From: Ramlibacter alkalitolerans
GTDB lineage: Bacteria > Pseudomonadota > Gammaproteobacteria > Burkholderiales > Burkholderiaceae_C
Assembly (NCBI RefSeq): GCF_016722765.1
Contig: NZ_JAEQND010000003.1
Location: forward strand, 186,001 to 250,000
Direction: 5' to 3'
Length of the DNA stretch: 64,000 nt
The translations under genes and the position numbers were made by a program. The notes beneath the pieces are model-generated. The model did no database searches. It was not told where the DNA came from and was given only the letters and a program-made list of their open reading frames with translations. This document shows, piece by piece, positions 1-8,722 of this stretch; position 1 is the first letter of the stretch, and the number at the start of each line of letters is the position of its first letter.

Positions 1-1311
1 GAGCCCGCGATGGCGGCCAGCAACGCGCGCCACGCCCACATGGAAATGGGCGACGTGCCGATCGTGGACCACGGCGCCTACGTGATGCTCGGGAACGACG
101 AACTGTTCCTGGAACTGCTTTCGAAAGGCACCGACCCGCAGCGCCTGCGCGACTACGTGGGCTGGGTGGTGCATGCGACCAAGGCGCTGGGCGTGAAGGT
201 CGTCAACCCCGCCGGCATTTCCGCCTTCAAGTTCAACCAGCGCAAGCTCGATGTCGACCAGGCGCACGTGCACTGGCAGGTCACGCCGCGGCAGGTGATA
301 GGCGCCCTCGCGCGCGCAGTGCACGAACTCGGGCTGGCGCACCCGCTGCACATCCACGCCAGCAACCTCGGCGCCGCCGGCAACATCGCCTCCACCCTCG
401 CGACCATGGAGGCGCTGGAAGGCCTGCCCGGGCACCTCACGCACGTGCAGTTCCACTGCTACGGCGCCGACGGTCCGCGCAGTTTCTCTTCCGCCGCCCT
501 GGCCCTGGCGGAGGCGCTGGAGAAGCACCCGAACTGCTCCATCGACGTCGGCCAGGTGCTGTTCGGGCAGACCGTCACGGCCTCCGGCGACACGATGCGC
601 CAGCACGGCAACGCCGACCTGTCGCACCCGCGCAAGGGCATCCTCGCCGACATCGAATGCGACTCGGGTTGCGGCGTCCTGCCGTTCCGCTATCGGGAGC
701 AAAGCTACGTCAATGCCTTGCAGTGGAGCATCGGCCTGGAGCTGTTCCTGCAGGTGCGCGACCCGTGGCGCGTGGTGCTGACGACCGATCACCCGAACGG
801 CGCTCCTTTCACCAGCTACCCGCACCTGATGCGCCTGCTGATGGACAAGCCCTTCCGCGACGAACAACTCGCGCGCCTGCACCCGGACGTGGCGGCGCAG
901 TCGGCCCTGAAGCACATCACGCGCGAGCTGACGCTGTCGGAGATCGCGATCATGACGCGCGCGGCGCCGGCCCGCCTGCTCGGATTGCGCGAGCGCGGCC
1001 ACCTCGGCCCCGGCGCGGCGGCGGATGTCGCGGTGTACCGGGAGCAGGGCGACGTGGAGGCGATGTTCACCCGCGCGGCCTGGGTCTTCAAGGACGGCGA
1101 ACCCGTCGTGCGCGACGGCCGGGTGGTCGCCACGCCGGTGGGCGCCACGCACTTCGCGCAACCCGAGTTCGATCCGGGCGTCGAGCGCCTGCTCGACGAG
1201 CGCCCCCTGGGCGTGCACAAGCGCTATGCCGTGATCGGCCACGACGAGCTCTGTGCCTGCTGCAACGGCGGACGGCTGCTGCCCTCGGCCTGCGAGGCGC
1301 GGAGCGTGTGA
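1..1311 (+). CDS. fhcA: Formyltransferase/hydrolase complex subunit A (formylmethanofuran dehydrogenase A-like), 5' end cut
   Basis: The reading frame is open from base 1, so the gene starts outside the window; about 436 codons are seen of a family usually near 550. It is an amidohydrolase-fold protein with the histidine-rich stretch HIHASN and ends in a Cys pair (CACC). In methylotrophic bacteria FhcA joins FhcB, C and D in the complex that transfers the formyl group of formyl-H4MPT to a methanofuran analogue and hydrolyses it to formate. The next gene, fhcD, starts on the last base of this stop codon (TGATG), so the two are translationally coupled. The ATG at 10 is internal. Identity rests on family resemblance and the fhcD-fhcC context. 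Confidence 0.88.
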   Translation, partial: EPAMAASNARHAHMEMGDVPIVDHGAYVMLGNDELFLELLSKGTDPQRLRDYVGWVVHATKALGVKVVNPAGISAFKFNQRKLDVDQAHVHWQVTPRQVIGALARAVHELGLAHPLHIHASNLGAAGNIASTLATMEALEGLPGHLTHVQFHCYGADGPRSFSSAALALAEALEKHPNCSIDVGQVLFGQTVTASGDTMRQHGNADLSHPRKGILADIECDSGCGVLPFRYREQSYVNALQWSIGLELFLQVRDPWRVVLTTDHPNGAPFTSYPHLMRLLMDKPFRDEQLARLHPDVAAQSALKHITRELTLSEIAIMTRAAPARLLGLRERGHLGPGAAADVAVYREQGDVEAMFTRAAWVFKDGEPVVRDGRVVATPVGATHFAQPEFDPGVERLLDERPLGVHKRYAVIGHDELCACCNGGRLLPSACEARSV

Positions 1312-2225
1312 TGCGCATCAACGGCGTCGCCATCGACGACAGCTTCGCGGAGGCCTTCCCCATGAAGGCGACGCGGCTGGTGATCACCGCGCACGAGCGC
1401 ACCTGGGCGATGCATGCGGCGGTCAGCGCCACCGGCATGGCCACTTCGGTGATCGCCTGCGGTTGCGAAGCGGGCATCGAGCGCGAACTGGCGCGCGAAG
1501 AGACGCCGGACGGCCGCCCCGGCGTCGCGATCCTGCTGTTCGGCGTCTCCGGCAAGGAACTCGCCAGGCAGGTGGAGCGACGCGTGGGTCAATGCGTGAT
1601 GACCTGCCCCACGACGGCGGTGTTCGCCGGCCTGCGCGAGGGCGAGCCGGTGGCGCTCGGGCGCAACCTGCGCTTCTTCGGCGACGGCTGGCAGATGTCC
1701 AAGGTGATCCAGGGCGTGCGCTACTGGCGCGTTCCCGTGATGGACGGCGAATTCGTGGCGCAGGAAACCACGCCCGTGACCAAGGGCGTGGGCGGCGGCA
1801 ACCTGCTGCTGCTGGCCCGCGACACCGACACGGCACTCGCCGGCGCCAGCGCCGCCGTGCAGGCGATGCGCAGCGTGCCGGGCGTGATCCTGCCCTTCCC
1901 GGGGGGCGTGGTGCGCTCCGGTTCCAAGGTGGGCAGCAAGTATGCGGCGGTGGTCGCGTCCACCAACGATGCGTTCTGTCCCTCGCTGGTCCACCTGAGT
2001 CCCCGCAGCGAGCTCGACGAGGAGGTGCGCTGCGTGCTGGAGATCGTGATCGACGGGTTGGCCGAAGCCGATGTGGCGGCGGCCATGCGCGCAGGCATCG
2101 CCGCCGTGGTGGAACGCGGGGCGCAGGCGGGCATCACGCGCATCTCGGCCGGCAACTACGGCGGCAAGCTCGGGCCCTTCCACTTCCGGTTGCACGCGCT
2201 GGCGCCGCAGGGGGAAGGGCGATGA
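1311..2225 (+). CDS. fhcD: Formylmethanofuran:tetrahydromethanopterin formyltransferase
   Basis: A 304-residue protein matching the Ftr/FhcD family (about 300 residues). It moves the formyl group between the H4MPT cofactor and the methanofuran-type carrier on the FhcABCD complex in the cytoplasm. Family-like segments seen are MRINGVAIDDSFAEAFPMK at the N terminus and a Gly-rich FPGGVVRSGSKVGSKY stretch in the second half. The start ATG shares its A with the stop of fhcA, and the last codons overlap fhcC by ATGA, so the order fhcA-fhcD-fhcC is one operon. That arrangement is the usual one in bacteria with H4MPT-linked C1 oxidation. Confidence 0.93.
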   Translation: MRINGVAIDDSFAEAFPMKATRLVITAHERTWAMHAAVSATGMATSVIACGCEAGIERELAREETPDGRPGVAILLFGVSGKELARQVERRVGQCVMTCPTTAVFAGLREGEPVALGRNLRFFGDGWQMSKVIQGVRYWRVPVMDGEFVAQETTPVTKGVGGGNLLLLARDTDTALAGASAAVQAMRSVPGVILPFPGGVVRSGSKVGSKYAAVVASTNDAFCPSLVHLSPRSELDEEVRCVLEIVIDGLAEADVAAAMRAGIAAVVERGAQAGITRISAGNYGGKLGPFHFRLHALAPQGEGR

Positions 2226-3040
2226 GGCACACGCTGGTCGCGCGTGCCGCGCCGTCGCTGCGCATCGACGGCCGCGGCATCGTTCCGGCGGCGCTGTGCG
2301 CGATGACGCGGGAGGAGGTGCTGCGGCTGCCCCTGCCGCACGGACGCGAGTCCATGCCGCTGGGCGAGTGGTTCGCGGTGAACTCGGAAAGCGTCGACGA
2401 CGCGAGCCCGTGCCTGCGGCTGGAAGGCGATCTGGCGCGCTTCGACGGCCTCGGCACCGGCATGGCGGACGGTCTCCTGGAGCTGCACGGCAGCGTCGGC
2501 GACAGCGCCGGCCTCGGCATGGCCGGCGGCACGCTGCGCGTCCACGGCAGCGCCGGCGTGCTGGCAGGCTGCGCCATGAGCGGCGGCTGGCTGGAAGTGG
2601 AGGGCGACGTCGGCGATTTCGCCGCCGGCGGCCTGCCGGGCGACATGGAAGGCATGCGCGGCGGAACACTCGTGGTGCACGGCAGTGCCGGCGCGCGCCT
2701 GGCCGACCGCATGCGCCGCGGCACCGTCGCCGTCCACGGCGATGCCGGCGAGTTCCTGGCTTCGCGCATGGTGGCCGGCACCGTCGCCATCGGCGGCGCC
2801 TGCGGGCGGCACCCGGGGTGGGCGATGCGCCGGGGCAGCATCGTCTTCGCCGGTGCCGCGCCTTCGCCGCCGTCCACCTTCGTTCCCGTGGCGTCCGATG
2901 CCCGGGTGATCTGGCAACTGCTGGCGCGCGACCTCGCGCGCCTCGGCGGGCGCTTCGAAGACCTGCCGCGGCGCGCGTTCACGCGCTGGGTGGGCGACCT
3001 CGCCGTGCAGGGCCAGGGCGAGTGGCTCCTGCCGCACTGA
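2222..3040 (+). CDS. fhcC: Formylmethanofuran dehydrogenase subunit C-like (FhcC)
   Basis: A 272-residue protein built mostly of short Gly-rich turns (repeated G-x-x-hydrophobic-x-V-x-G units from about residue 70 to 210). This is the beta-helix typical of FmdC/FhcC and of the glutamate synthase C-terminal domain. It is the structural subunit C of the formyltransferase/hydrolase complex. The ATG overlaps the fhcD stop (ATGA at 2222-2225). The C-terminal 60 residues carry a helical tail ending in EWLLPH. FhcB is not seen and should lie upstream of the window. Confidence 0.9.
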   Translation: MRHTLVARAAPSLRIDGRGIVPAALCAMTREEVLRLPLPHGRESMPLGEWFAVNSESVDDASPCLRLEGDLARFDGLGTGMADGLLELHGSVGDSAGLGMAGGTLRVHGSAGVLAGCAMSGGWLEVEGDVGDFAAGGLPGDMEGMRGGTLVVHGSAGARLADRMRRGTVAVHGDAGEFLASRMVAGTVAIGGACGRHPGWAMRRGSIVFAGAAPSPPSTFVPVASDARVIWQLLARDLARLGGRFEDLPRRAFTRWVGDLAVQGQGEWLLPH

Positions 3041-3059
3041 GGCCGGGCCGGCACCGCCG

Positions 3060-3725
3060 ATGGACATCGCGCTGTTCGATCTCGACCACACGCTGATCCC
3101 CTTCGACAGCGGATCGGTCTTCACGCGCCACCTGGCGGCGCGCGGCGCGCTGCCGCCTGACTTCGAGGACCAGTACCTGGCGTACTGCCGACGCTATGCC
3201 GAAGGCACGGTGGACATGGTGCAGATGCATCGCTTCACCGTCGGCGCGCTCGCCGTGCACGCGCCGGCCACGCTGGCCCGGTGGCTGCTCGAATTCCGCG
3301 CGACGATCGCCCCGAAGATCCCGCGCCGCGCCCGCCAACTGGTCCAGCATCACCAGGGCGCGGGCCGCGCCTGCGCGCTCGTGACCGCCACGACCCGCTT
3401 CGTGGCGGAGGCTTTCGGCGCGGTGCTCGGGCTGGAGACGGTGCTGGCCACGCAGCCCGCGCTGGGACCCGATGGGCACTACACGGGGGAGATCGTCGGC
3501 CAGCCCTGCTTTCGCGAACACAAGCGCACGCACGTGCAGGAGTGGCTGGCAGGGCAGGGCGTGCGCTGGAGCGACCTGGGGCACAGCTGGTTCTATTCCG
3601 ATTCCGCGAACGACCTCCCCTTGCTGGAGGCGGTGAGCGATCCCGTCGCGGTCGACCCCGATGCCCGGCTGCTCGCCGTGGCGCAGGCGCGGGGCTGGCC
3701 CGTGATCAGCCTGCGCGACGCGTAG
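3060..3725 (+). CDS. HAD-superfamily subfamily IB phosphatase (SerB-like)
   Basis: A 221-residue soluble protein with all HAD motifs: FDLDHT at residues 5-10 (nucleophile Asp and acid Asp), a Thr-containing motif (VTATT) near residue 105, and YSDSANDLPLL near residue 179 for Mg2+ binding. It follows fhcC by 19 bases and may be co-transcribed. Family members hydrolyse phosphomonoesters such as phosphoserine. Because it sits behind H4MPT genes, a role in that cofactor pathway is possible, but this is only an inference from position. The substrate is unknown. Confidence 0.82.
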   Translation: MDIALFDLDHTLIPFDSGSVFTRHLAARGALPPDFEDQYLAYCRRYAEGTVDMVQMHRFTVGALAVHAPATLARWLLEFRATIAPKIPRRARQLVQHHQGAGRACALVTATTRFVAEAFGAVLGLETVLATQPALGPDGHYTGEIVGQPCFREHKRTHVQEWLAGQGVRWSDLGHSWFYSDSANDLPLLEAVSDPVAVDPDARLLAVAQARGWPVISLRDA

Positions 3726-3730
3726 CCGCC

Positions 3731-4186
3731 TTACCGCTGTGCCGGATCGGCTTGCGCGTGCTCGCAGTGCACGTGCAGCATCGACGCGCCGACGGGCAGG
3801 TACGCCCCATAGCGCAGGATGTACTCGCGCTGCACCGCATACGCCTGGTGCTCCCACTGGATCGACTGCTCGCACGAAGGCGCGATGTTGAACGCCACGC
3901 CGCCCTTGAGCGCGTCGTCGCCGCGCGCCACACCCTGCAGGTAGTGCACCATCTCATGGACGAGGATGGAGCTGGCGAACAGGTTGTTCTCGGGGTCGAG
4001 CGACGCGTCGATGTAGACGTTCTTGCCGCCGGCGTACCAGCCGAGCACCTTGCATTCCTGGCCGTGGCAGGCTTGCTCGGTGAAGAAGGCGTGTGGCTTG
4101 ACCACGACGACGGGCGGCTCGGCCGGTGCAGGGTACCCGGACAGCGTGATGGCCCAGGACAGCAAGGTGGCGTACAGATCACTCAT
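3731..4186 (-). CDS. Putative zinc metallopeptidase-like protein with HExxH
   Basis: A 151-residue protein that I cannot assign to a characterised family. It contains HEMVH (about residues 77-81), the HExxH zinc motif, followed by an acidic/aromatic helix (SIQWEHQAYAVQREYI) that could hold a third ligand. The N terminus (MSDLYATLLSWAITLSG) is hydrophobic but short and is not a convincing signal peptide. It is convergent with the HAD gene (5 bases between stops) and stands alone on its strand. A strong Shine-Dalgarno is not visible before the ATG. The metal motif is seen directly; peptidase activity is inference. Confidence 0.7.
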   Translation of the reverse strand: MSDLYATLLSWAITLSGYPAPAEPPVVVVKPHAFFTEQACHGQECKVLGWYAGGKNVYIDASLDPENNLFASSILVHEMVHYLQGVARGDDALKGGVAFNIAPSCEQSIQWEHQAYAVQREYILRYGAYLPVGASMLHVHCEHAQADPAQR

Positions 4187-4286
4187 GGACGCCCACTCTA
4201 TAGGGAAAACCCCAGATGAGCACGCAATGACCTGTCAGCCAAAGGACGTATCCCGGGCCGGACGGGTGCCCGAGGTGTCGAACGCC

Positions 4287-5075
4287 TCAACGGATGGCCT
4301 TGTCGACGTTCTCGGCCGATGCCATTCCCTTCGCCTCGGCGACCCCCTTGGCCCCACGCAGGATCGTGCCCGCCATGTCGGCTTCGGTGAAGTCGGCGCC
4401 CGTGACGTCGGCGCCGCTCAGGTCCGCGCCGGCCAGCTTGGCGCGGAACAGGTTGGCGCCCCGCAGGTTGCTGCCCCGCAGGTCGGCGAAGGAGAGCAGG
4501 GTGCGGTTCAGGTCGGCCCCCGCGAGGTTCACGCCGGCCAGGTTCGCGCTCGTGAGATCGGTGCGCATCTGGCCCATGCCCTGGTTCTTGATGTTCACGC
4601 CGATGCGCGCCTGCGCCAGGTCGGCGCCGCTCAGGTCCGCGCCCGGCAGGTCGGCGATCATGCGCGCACCGCGCAGGTTGGCCGACTTGAAGGTCGGCAT
4701 CTTGCGCACCGTGCCGCCGAGGATCACGACCGAGAGCAAGCTCGCGTCGCGCAGGTCCGCGCCGGTGAAATCCGCGCCCATCAACCAGGCGCCATTGAGG
4801 TTCGCGCCGGCCAGGTCGACGCCGCGCAGGTCGGCCGAAACGAGCTTGCTGCCGAACAGGCTGGTGCCGCGGAAACTGGCGCGACGCAGGTCGAGGTTGC
4901 TCAGGTCGACGTCGGAAAGGTCCTTGCCGTCGAAGACCACGCGTCCGGAGGCCGCAGCCGCCAGGGCCGCCGAGACCTGCTCGCGCGAAAGCTCGCCGGC
5001 GGCTGCCGCCGCCCCCAGCGCGATCAGAACGAGGGCGCGCGCGCCGAGCGGGATGCACCTGCGCCAGGAAGTCAC
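4287..5075 (-). CDS. Exported pentapeptide-repeat protein
   Basis: About 262 residues. A GTG start at 5075 is preferred because GGAGA lies 8 bases before it. A longer frame begins at another GTG at 5111 and adds 12 residues without a ribosome site. The N terminus has Arg-Arg, a hydrophobic core and an AAAAAG cleavage-like region, suggesting export. From about residue 50 to 240 the chain is made of A(D/N)LxG-type pentapeptides (ANLNGAWLMGADFTGADLR and similar), predicting a right-handed quadrilateral beta-helix. No catalytic motif is visible. Some pentapeptide proteins bind partner proteins such as gyrase, but an exported one need not; function unknown. Confidence 0.8.
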   Translation of the reverse strand: MTSWRRCIPLGARALVLIALGAAAAAGELSREQVSAALAAAASGRVVFDGKDLSDVDLSNLDLRRASFRGTSLFGSKLVSADLRGVDLAGANLNGAWLMGADFTGADLRDASLLSVVILGGTVRKMPTFKSANLRGARMIADLPGADLSGADLAQARIGVNIKNQGMGQMRTDLTSANLAGVNLAGADLNRTLLSFADLRGSNLRGANLFRAKLAGADLSGADVTGADFTEADMAGTILRGAKGVAEAKGMASAENVDKAIR

Positions 5076-5226
5076 GGTGGCAGTCTCCAGGTTCTGGCCG
5101 GTCACAGGCACGCCGTCCCTGCGCGGGCCTCGTCAGAAGGGTCCCCGCCGACGAGGGTAGCACTGCGCAGCCGCAAGCCACGCAGAGGGCGACAGGAGGC
5201 GGCGCCGGGACGGCCCGGCCGGCCCC

Positions 5227-5514
5227 TCAAAGCTGCGCGCGGGTGATGGTGGTCGCGCCGAACTCGGCGCGCGCGTGGGCCACCAGCCCCTCGCGCCGGG
5301 ACTCGGGGGCCTCCACCGTGAAGACGTGCCAGAACATCATCTGCCGGGTCTCGTCGAAGAGGACATGAGGGAACTGTTTCGCGAGGTAGTGTCGCAGCCC
5401 CCTCGCGCCGGTGACCGGGACCTTCAGCAGGACCACGTACTCGCCACGTTCGCCCTGCATCGAGGGTGTGGGCTGCTCCGCGTCTCCATAACGGCTCGGC
5501 TTCATGCGAGGCAT
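5227..5514 (-). CDS. Small hypothetical protein (about 95 residues)
   Basis: I do not recognise a family. The real gene is probably the last 92-95 codons of a longer open frame; starts are possible at 5514 (MPRMK) and 5505 (MKPSR), neither with a clear ribosome site. From residue 24 it reads as a compact alpha/beta domain (GEYVVLLKVPV, then a helix, QMMFWHVFTVEAPE, helix, FGATTITRAQL). That pattern resembles a small ferredoxin-fold domain. The upstream part of the frame is Arg/Ala/Gly-rich and looks non-coding. Confidence 0.5.
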   Translation of the reverse strand: MPRMKPSRYGDAEQPTPSMQGERGEYVVLLKVPVTGARGLRHYLAKQFPHVLFDETRQMMFWHVFTVEAPESRREGLVAHARAEFGATTITRAQL

Positions 5515-5975
5515 TCTGGCTCTGCGGCTTGAAACTGCCTTGTAGGACTGCACCGCAGGCGAGGCGAGGCCGGACCCTACACGCCCAAGAGGGCTACGGG
5601 CGCCCGGCGCCAGATGCATTTGTGGAAATGGATTCCGCAGATGTCCTGTGCTGCGGCGTCGGCTGCCGTCCGGCAGGCGCACGCCAGGGGCTTTCGCCCT
5701 GACGCGGCCCATCGCGCACGGGCGTTGCAGCCCTGTCGGCATGGATGCACCTGTCGACGCCGTCACGGCCACGAGCTGGGTACGAGGCCTCCTCCGCGCT
5801 GGCGTGCGTAGTGCGGCCGCGCATTCGCGCCCCGGGTTCGTCCTTACGGGGGCCGCACCGCAAGGGCGCCAGCCTCGCGCGGGTGCCGCCCCAACGGACT
5901 GCGCGCCGCGCGCCGAGGAACTCCCCGCCCCGGTACCGATCCCACTTTCTCGCCCCTGAAGGGCTGGGAGGATGC
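5515..5975. other. 461-base region without a convincing gene
   Basis: Frames open here on both strands are Arg/Pro/Ala-rich shadows and show no family signal. The stretch holds the 5' region of the gene starting at 5976. That includes CTTACGG at 5843-5849, a short block also seen upstream of the genes at 11129 and 18866. No hairpin with a T-tract was noticed. Confidence 0.4.
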
Positions 5976-6998
5976 ATGCGGCGCACATGGAAACTTGCCG
6001 GAAGCCTGGCGTTCGTCCTGCTCGCGGGAAGCGTCGCTTCCCTCGCGGTGTGGCGCTTCGTCGGCCCGTGGGAGACGCCGGCTTCCGCCGACGTCGAGGC
6101 GGCGATGCAGCGGCGTGCGGCCTTGCGCGCCGCAGCCCAGGGAGCGGAAATGAGAGCGGCCGACGCCGTCAGCGCCGCCCTCAGCGGCCGCGGCCACTGC
6201 GAGTTCGCGCCCTTGCTCGCCAGCAGCGGCGGCGCGGACCGGCAGTTCAGCATCGCGAACGCCGTGCTGCCGGAACGCGGCGCGGATCCCGGGAGCTACC
6301 TGACCGTCGCCAGGGAGGCGCAGCAGCAGAACCGCCTCCGCGATGCCGAGGTCGCGCTGATCGTCGCGTGCCGGCTGGCGGCGCGGCAGCCGGAACGCCC
6401 GAACGTGGTACTCGGTGACGTCGAGAAGATGCTCGCGGACCACTACGCCGAGGTGGCGAACACCGCGGGCGGGGCGGCACCCCGCGGCGAACTGCTGGCG
6501 CGCGCGACCACCCTGATGCACGGCGCGCTGGAGACGTACCGCGCGGCGTTGGGGGAGCACTCATCCAAGACGCAGCTCGCGCAGCAGCGGCTGGCATCGC
6601 TCGATACCTCGTCGATGGCTGCCGCGGCGCTGCTCGCGGCGACCCGCACGGATCCCGAGCCGGTGCCGCAGCGGCGGCTCGCGCATTCCGCGCCGCCGAA
6701 GGCCGCTGCCACCACGCTGCGGGTCACGCGGGCGGCCCCGGCCCGCGGCAGCCTGCTGGACGAGCGCATCCCCGCGGCGCCAGCGGTGCGCGAGGATGTC
6801 CGCGCGGACGCCGAGCTGGCGCAGCTCGAAAGGGACCTCCAGCGGCTTCGCGCGCAGGTCGCGGCCGTGAGCGACGATCCAGACGGCCTGCGCCGGCGTT
6901 CGGCGCAGGCCGTCGCGCAGCGGGAACGCTGCCGCGACAAGGCCTGCCTGCTGCGCTGGTACGCCGCGCGCAGAGGCCAGCTGCTGGACGAGTTCTGA
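5976..6998 (+). CDS. Membrane-anchored protein of unknown function with LprI-like C terminus
   Basis: A 340-residue protein. Start at 5976 follows GGGAGG at 5966-5971; earlier in-frame codons belong to a non-coding-like stretch. Residues 6-27 form one hydrophobic segment (signal anchor), placing the rest in the periplasm. The middle (about 60-200) is helical and Ala-rich with a TPR-like composition, followed by a low-complexity Ala/Arg linker. The last 35 residues (RRRSAQAVAQRERC...CLLRWYAARRGQL) look like the Cys-containing end of LprI-family lysozyme-inhibitor proteins, in which two Cys pair. That similarity is by eye and weak. No operon partner. Confidence 0.62.
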   Translation: MRRTWKLAGSLAFVLLAGSVASLAVWRFVGPWETPASADVEAAMQRRAALRAAAQGAEMRAADAVSAALSGRGHCEFAPLLASSGGADRQFSIANAVLPERGADPGSYLTVAREAQQQNRLRDAEVALIVACRLAARQPERPNVVLGDVEKMLADHYAEVANTAGGAAPRGELLARATTLMHGALETYRAALGEHSSKTQLAQQRLASLDTSSMAAAALLAATRTDPEPVPQRRLAHSAPPKAAATTLRVTRAAPARGSLLDERIPAAPAVREDVRADAELAQLERDLQRLRAQVAAVSDDPDGLRRRSAQAVAQRERCRDKACLLRWYAARRGQLLDEF

Positions 6999-7090
6999 TC
7001 CGCGCGCCGCGGCGGACCGGCCCGGCGGCTTGCGCTGCTCCAGGACGACCGCCGCGCCGCGCCGCGGCGTTTTGGTCCACAGTAGCGGCC

Positions 7091-8416
7091 ATGCAGGATC
7101 CGGTGCTGATGGGCGCTGGTGCACGGCTTTCGCTGCGCCGGCTGTGGGTGCGGCTGCGGGCGAGCTTCTGGTTCACTCCGGCGCTGATCGTTCTTGCGTC
7201 CATGCTGGTGGCGGTCGTGCTGGTGGAGTTCGACGCCGTCCGATCCGCCGACCTGGCGAGATGGTCGCCGCGGCTGTTCGGCGCCGGCGCGGACGGCTCC
7301 CGGGCCATGCTCTCGGCCATCGCGACCTCGATGATCACCGTCGCCGGCGTCGTGTTCTCGATCACGATCGTGACGCTCTCGCTGACGGCCACCGAATACT
7401 CGCCGCGGGTGCTGCGCAACTTCATGCGCGATGCACCGACGCAGGTCGTGCTGGGCGTGTTCGTCGGCATCTTCGCCTATTGCCTCGTCGTGTTGCGGAC
7501 GATCCGCGGCGGCGATGAAGGGGAATTCATTCCCTCGGTGGCCGTTCTGGTGGGCCTCGGATACGCCTTTGCCGGCATCGGCGTCCTGATCTACTTCATC
7601 CACCATGTGGCCCTGAGCATCCAGGCCTCGTCCATCCTGGGCCGCATCGCCGCCGACACGGAAAGGGCCATCGACCACCTGTTCCCGCAGGAGGTGGGGG
7701 AGGCGCTCGCCGGGCAGGCAGGAGAACGCATGCTGCCGCGGCAGTGGCACACGATCCAGGCGCATCGCAGCGGGTATGTGCAGTCCGTCGATGCCGACGT
7801 GTTGCTGCGGTACGCCTGCGAGCGCGACACGGTCGTGCGCCTGTGCGTGAACGTCGGCCAGTACGTCTCGGAAGGCACGCCCTTGCTCGAGGCCGGTCTC
7901 GGCGGCGCATCGACGCAGCAACTGGAGGCGCTGCGAAGTTGCGTGGGCGTGGGTCGGCAGCGGACGGTGGAGCAGGACGCTGCGTTCGGGCTGCAGCAAC
8001 TGGTGGACGTGGCGCTGCGGGCCCTCTCGCCCGGCGTGAACGATCCCACCACCGCGTGCATGTGCGTCAACGAACTGGGCCGGCTGCTGGCGCGGCTCGT
8101 GGGGCGCGCCATGCCTGAATCCCATCGCTTCGGTGGCGGACGCCTGCGCGTGATCGCGACGGTGCCGGACTTCGGGCGCATGGTCGACGAGGCGCTGCTG
8201 CCCGTGGTGCGCTACGCCGCGGGCAATCAGCAAGTGCTGGCGCACGTGGCGGATGCGCTCGCCAGGATCCGCGAGGCAGCGCCGTTGCCGGCGCGCAAGG
8301 CGGCGCTGCGCGCCTGCTTCGCCGAGTTGCGGGCCGAGGTTGCACGCGTTCGGCCGCGGCGGCGCTCGGCGGCGTTGCGGCGGCGCCTGAGGGACATGGA
8401 GGCAGGACGGAGCTGA
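7091..8416 (+). CDS. DUF2254 family inner-membrane protein
   Basis: A 441-residue protein matching DUF2254 in length and layout. Four hydrophobic segments lie at about residues 26-47, 72-98, 116-137 and 146-175, followed by a 260-residue soluble domain. A family-like signature is SLTATEYSPRVLRNFMRD after the second helix, and LSPGVNDPTTA in the soluble part. The molecular function is not established in the family. The gene stands alone between unrelated genes. Confidence 0.82.
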   Translation: MQDPVLMGAGARLSLRRLWVRLRASFWFTPALIVLASMLVAVVLVEFDAVRSADLARWSPRLFGAGADGSRAMLSAIATSMITVAGVVFSITIVTLSLTATEYSPRVLRNFMRDAPTQVVLGVFVGIFAYCLVVLRTIRGGDEGEFIPSVAVLVGLGYAFAGIGVLIYFIHHVALSIQASSILGRIAADTERAIDHLFPQEVGEALAGQAGERMLPRQWHTIQAHRSGYVQSVDADVLLRYACERDTVVRLCVNVGQYVSEGTPLLEAGLGGASTQQLEALRSCVGVGRQRTVEQDAAFGLQQLVDVALRALSPGVNDPTTACMCVNELGRLLARLVGRAMPESHRFGGGRLRVIATVPDFGRMVDEALLPVVRYAAGNQQVLAHVADALARIREAAPLPARKAALRACFAELRAEVARVRPRRRSAALRRRLRDMEAGRS

Positions 8417-8722
8417 AGCTTCTTGTCCGCGCCGACGGCAGCGCCGCAGCAACCGGTCGAACAGCACGGTGACCGCCCTCCTTACAGCGAAGACGCGTGG
8501 CCTTCGCGTTCGCCCTTAAGGGCCGACCCGTTGTTTGCACGCCTGCCGCATGATGGACTTCCGCCCCGCTGCGCGATGTCCTACGGCTGCGCTTGCCACG
8601 CGGCGCGAGCATATGCCGATGGAATCTCGATTCAACCAAGGTCGCTCGAACGCAAGCCGCCCGGCTCCGGTGCATGCGCATCGGCGGCAGCGCGCCGTGC
8701 ACGCCGCCCGGGAGCAGCAAGC
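8417..8722. other. 306-base leader region before the first glgX
   Basis: No convincing gene. A perfect 12-base palindrome GCCCTTAAGGGC lies at 8512-8523. An Arg/Ala-rich frame ending at 8726 overlaps the glgX start but shows no protein-like pattern. The sequence is probably the promoter and leader of glgX. Confidence 0.35.

Noticed and set aside
6443..8467. A 674-codon minus-strand frame opposite the LprI-like and DUF2254 genes
   Set aside because: Low-complexity antisense composition. The plus-strand genes have membrane segments and starts with ribosome sites.
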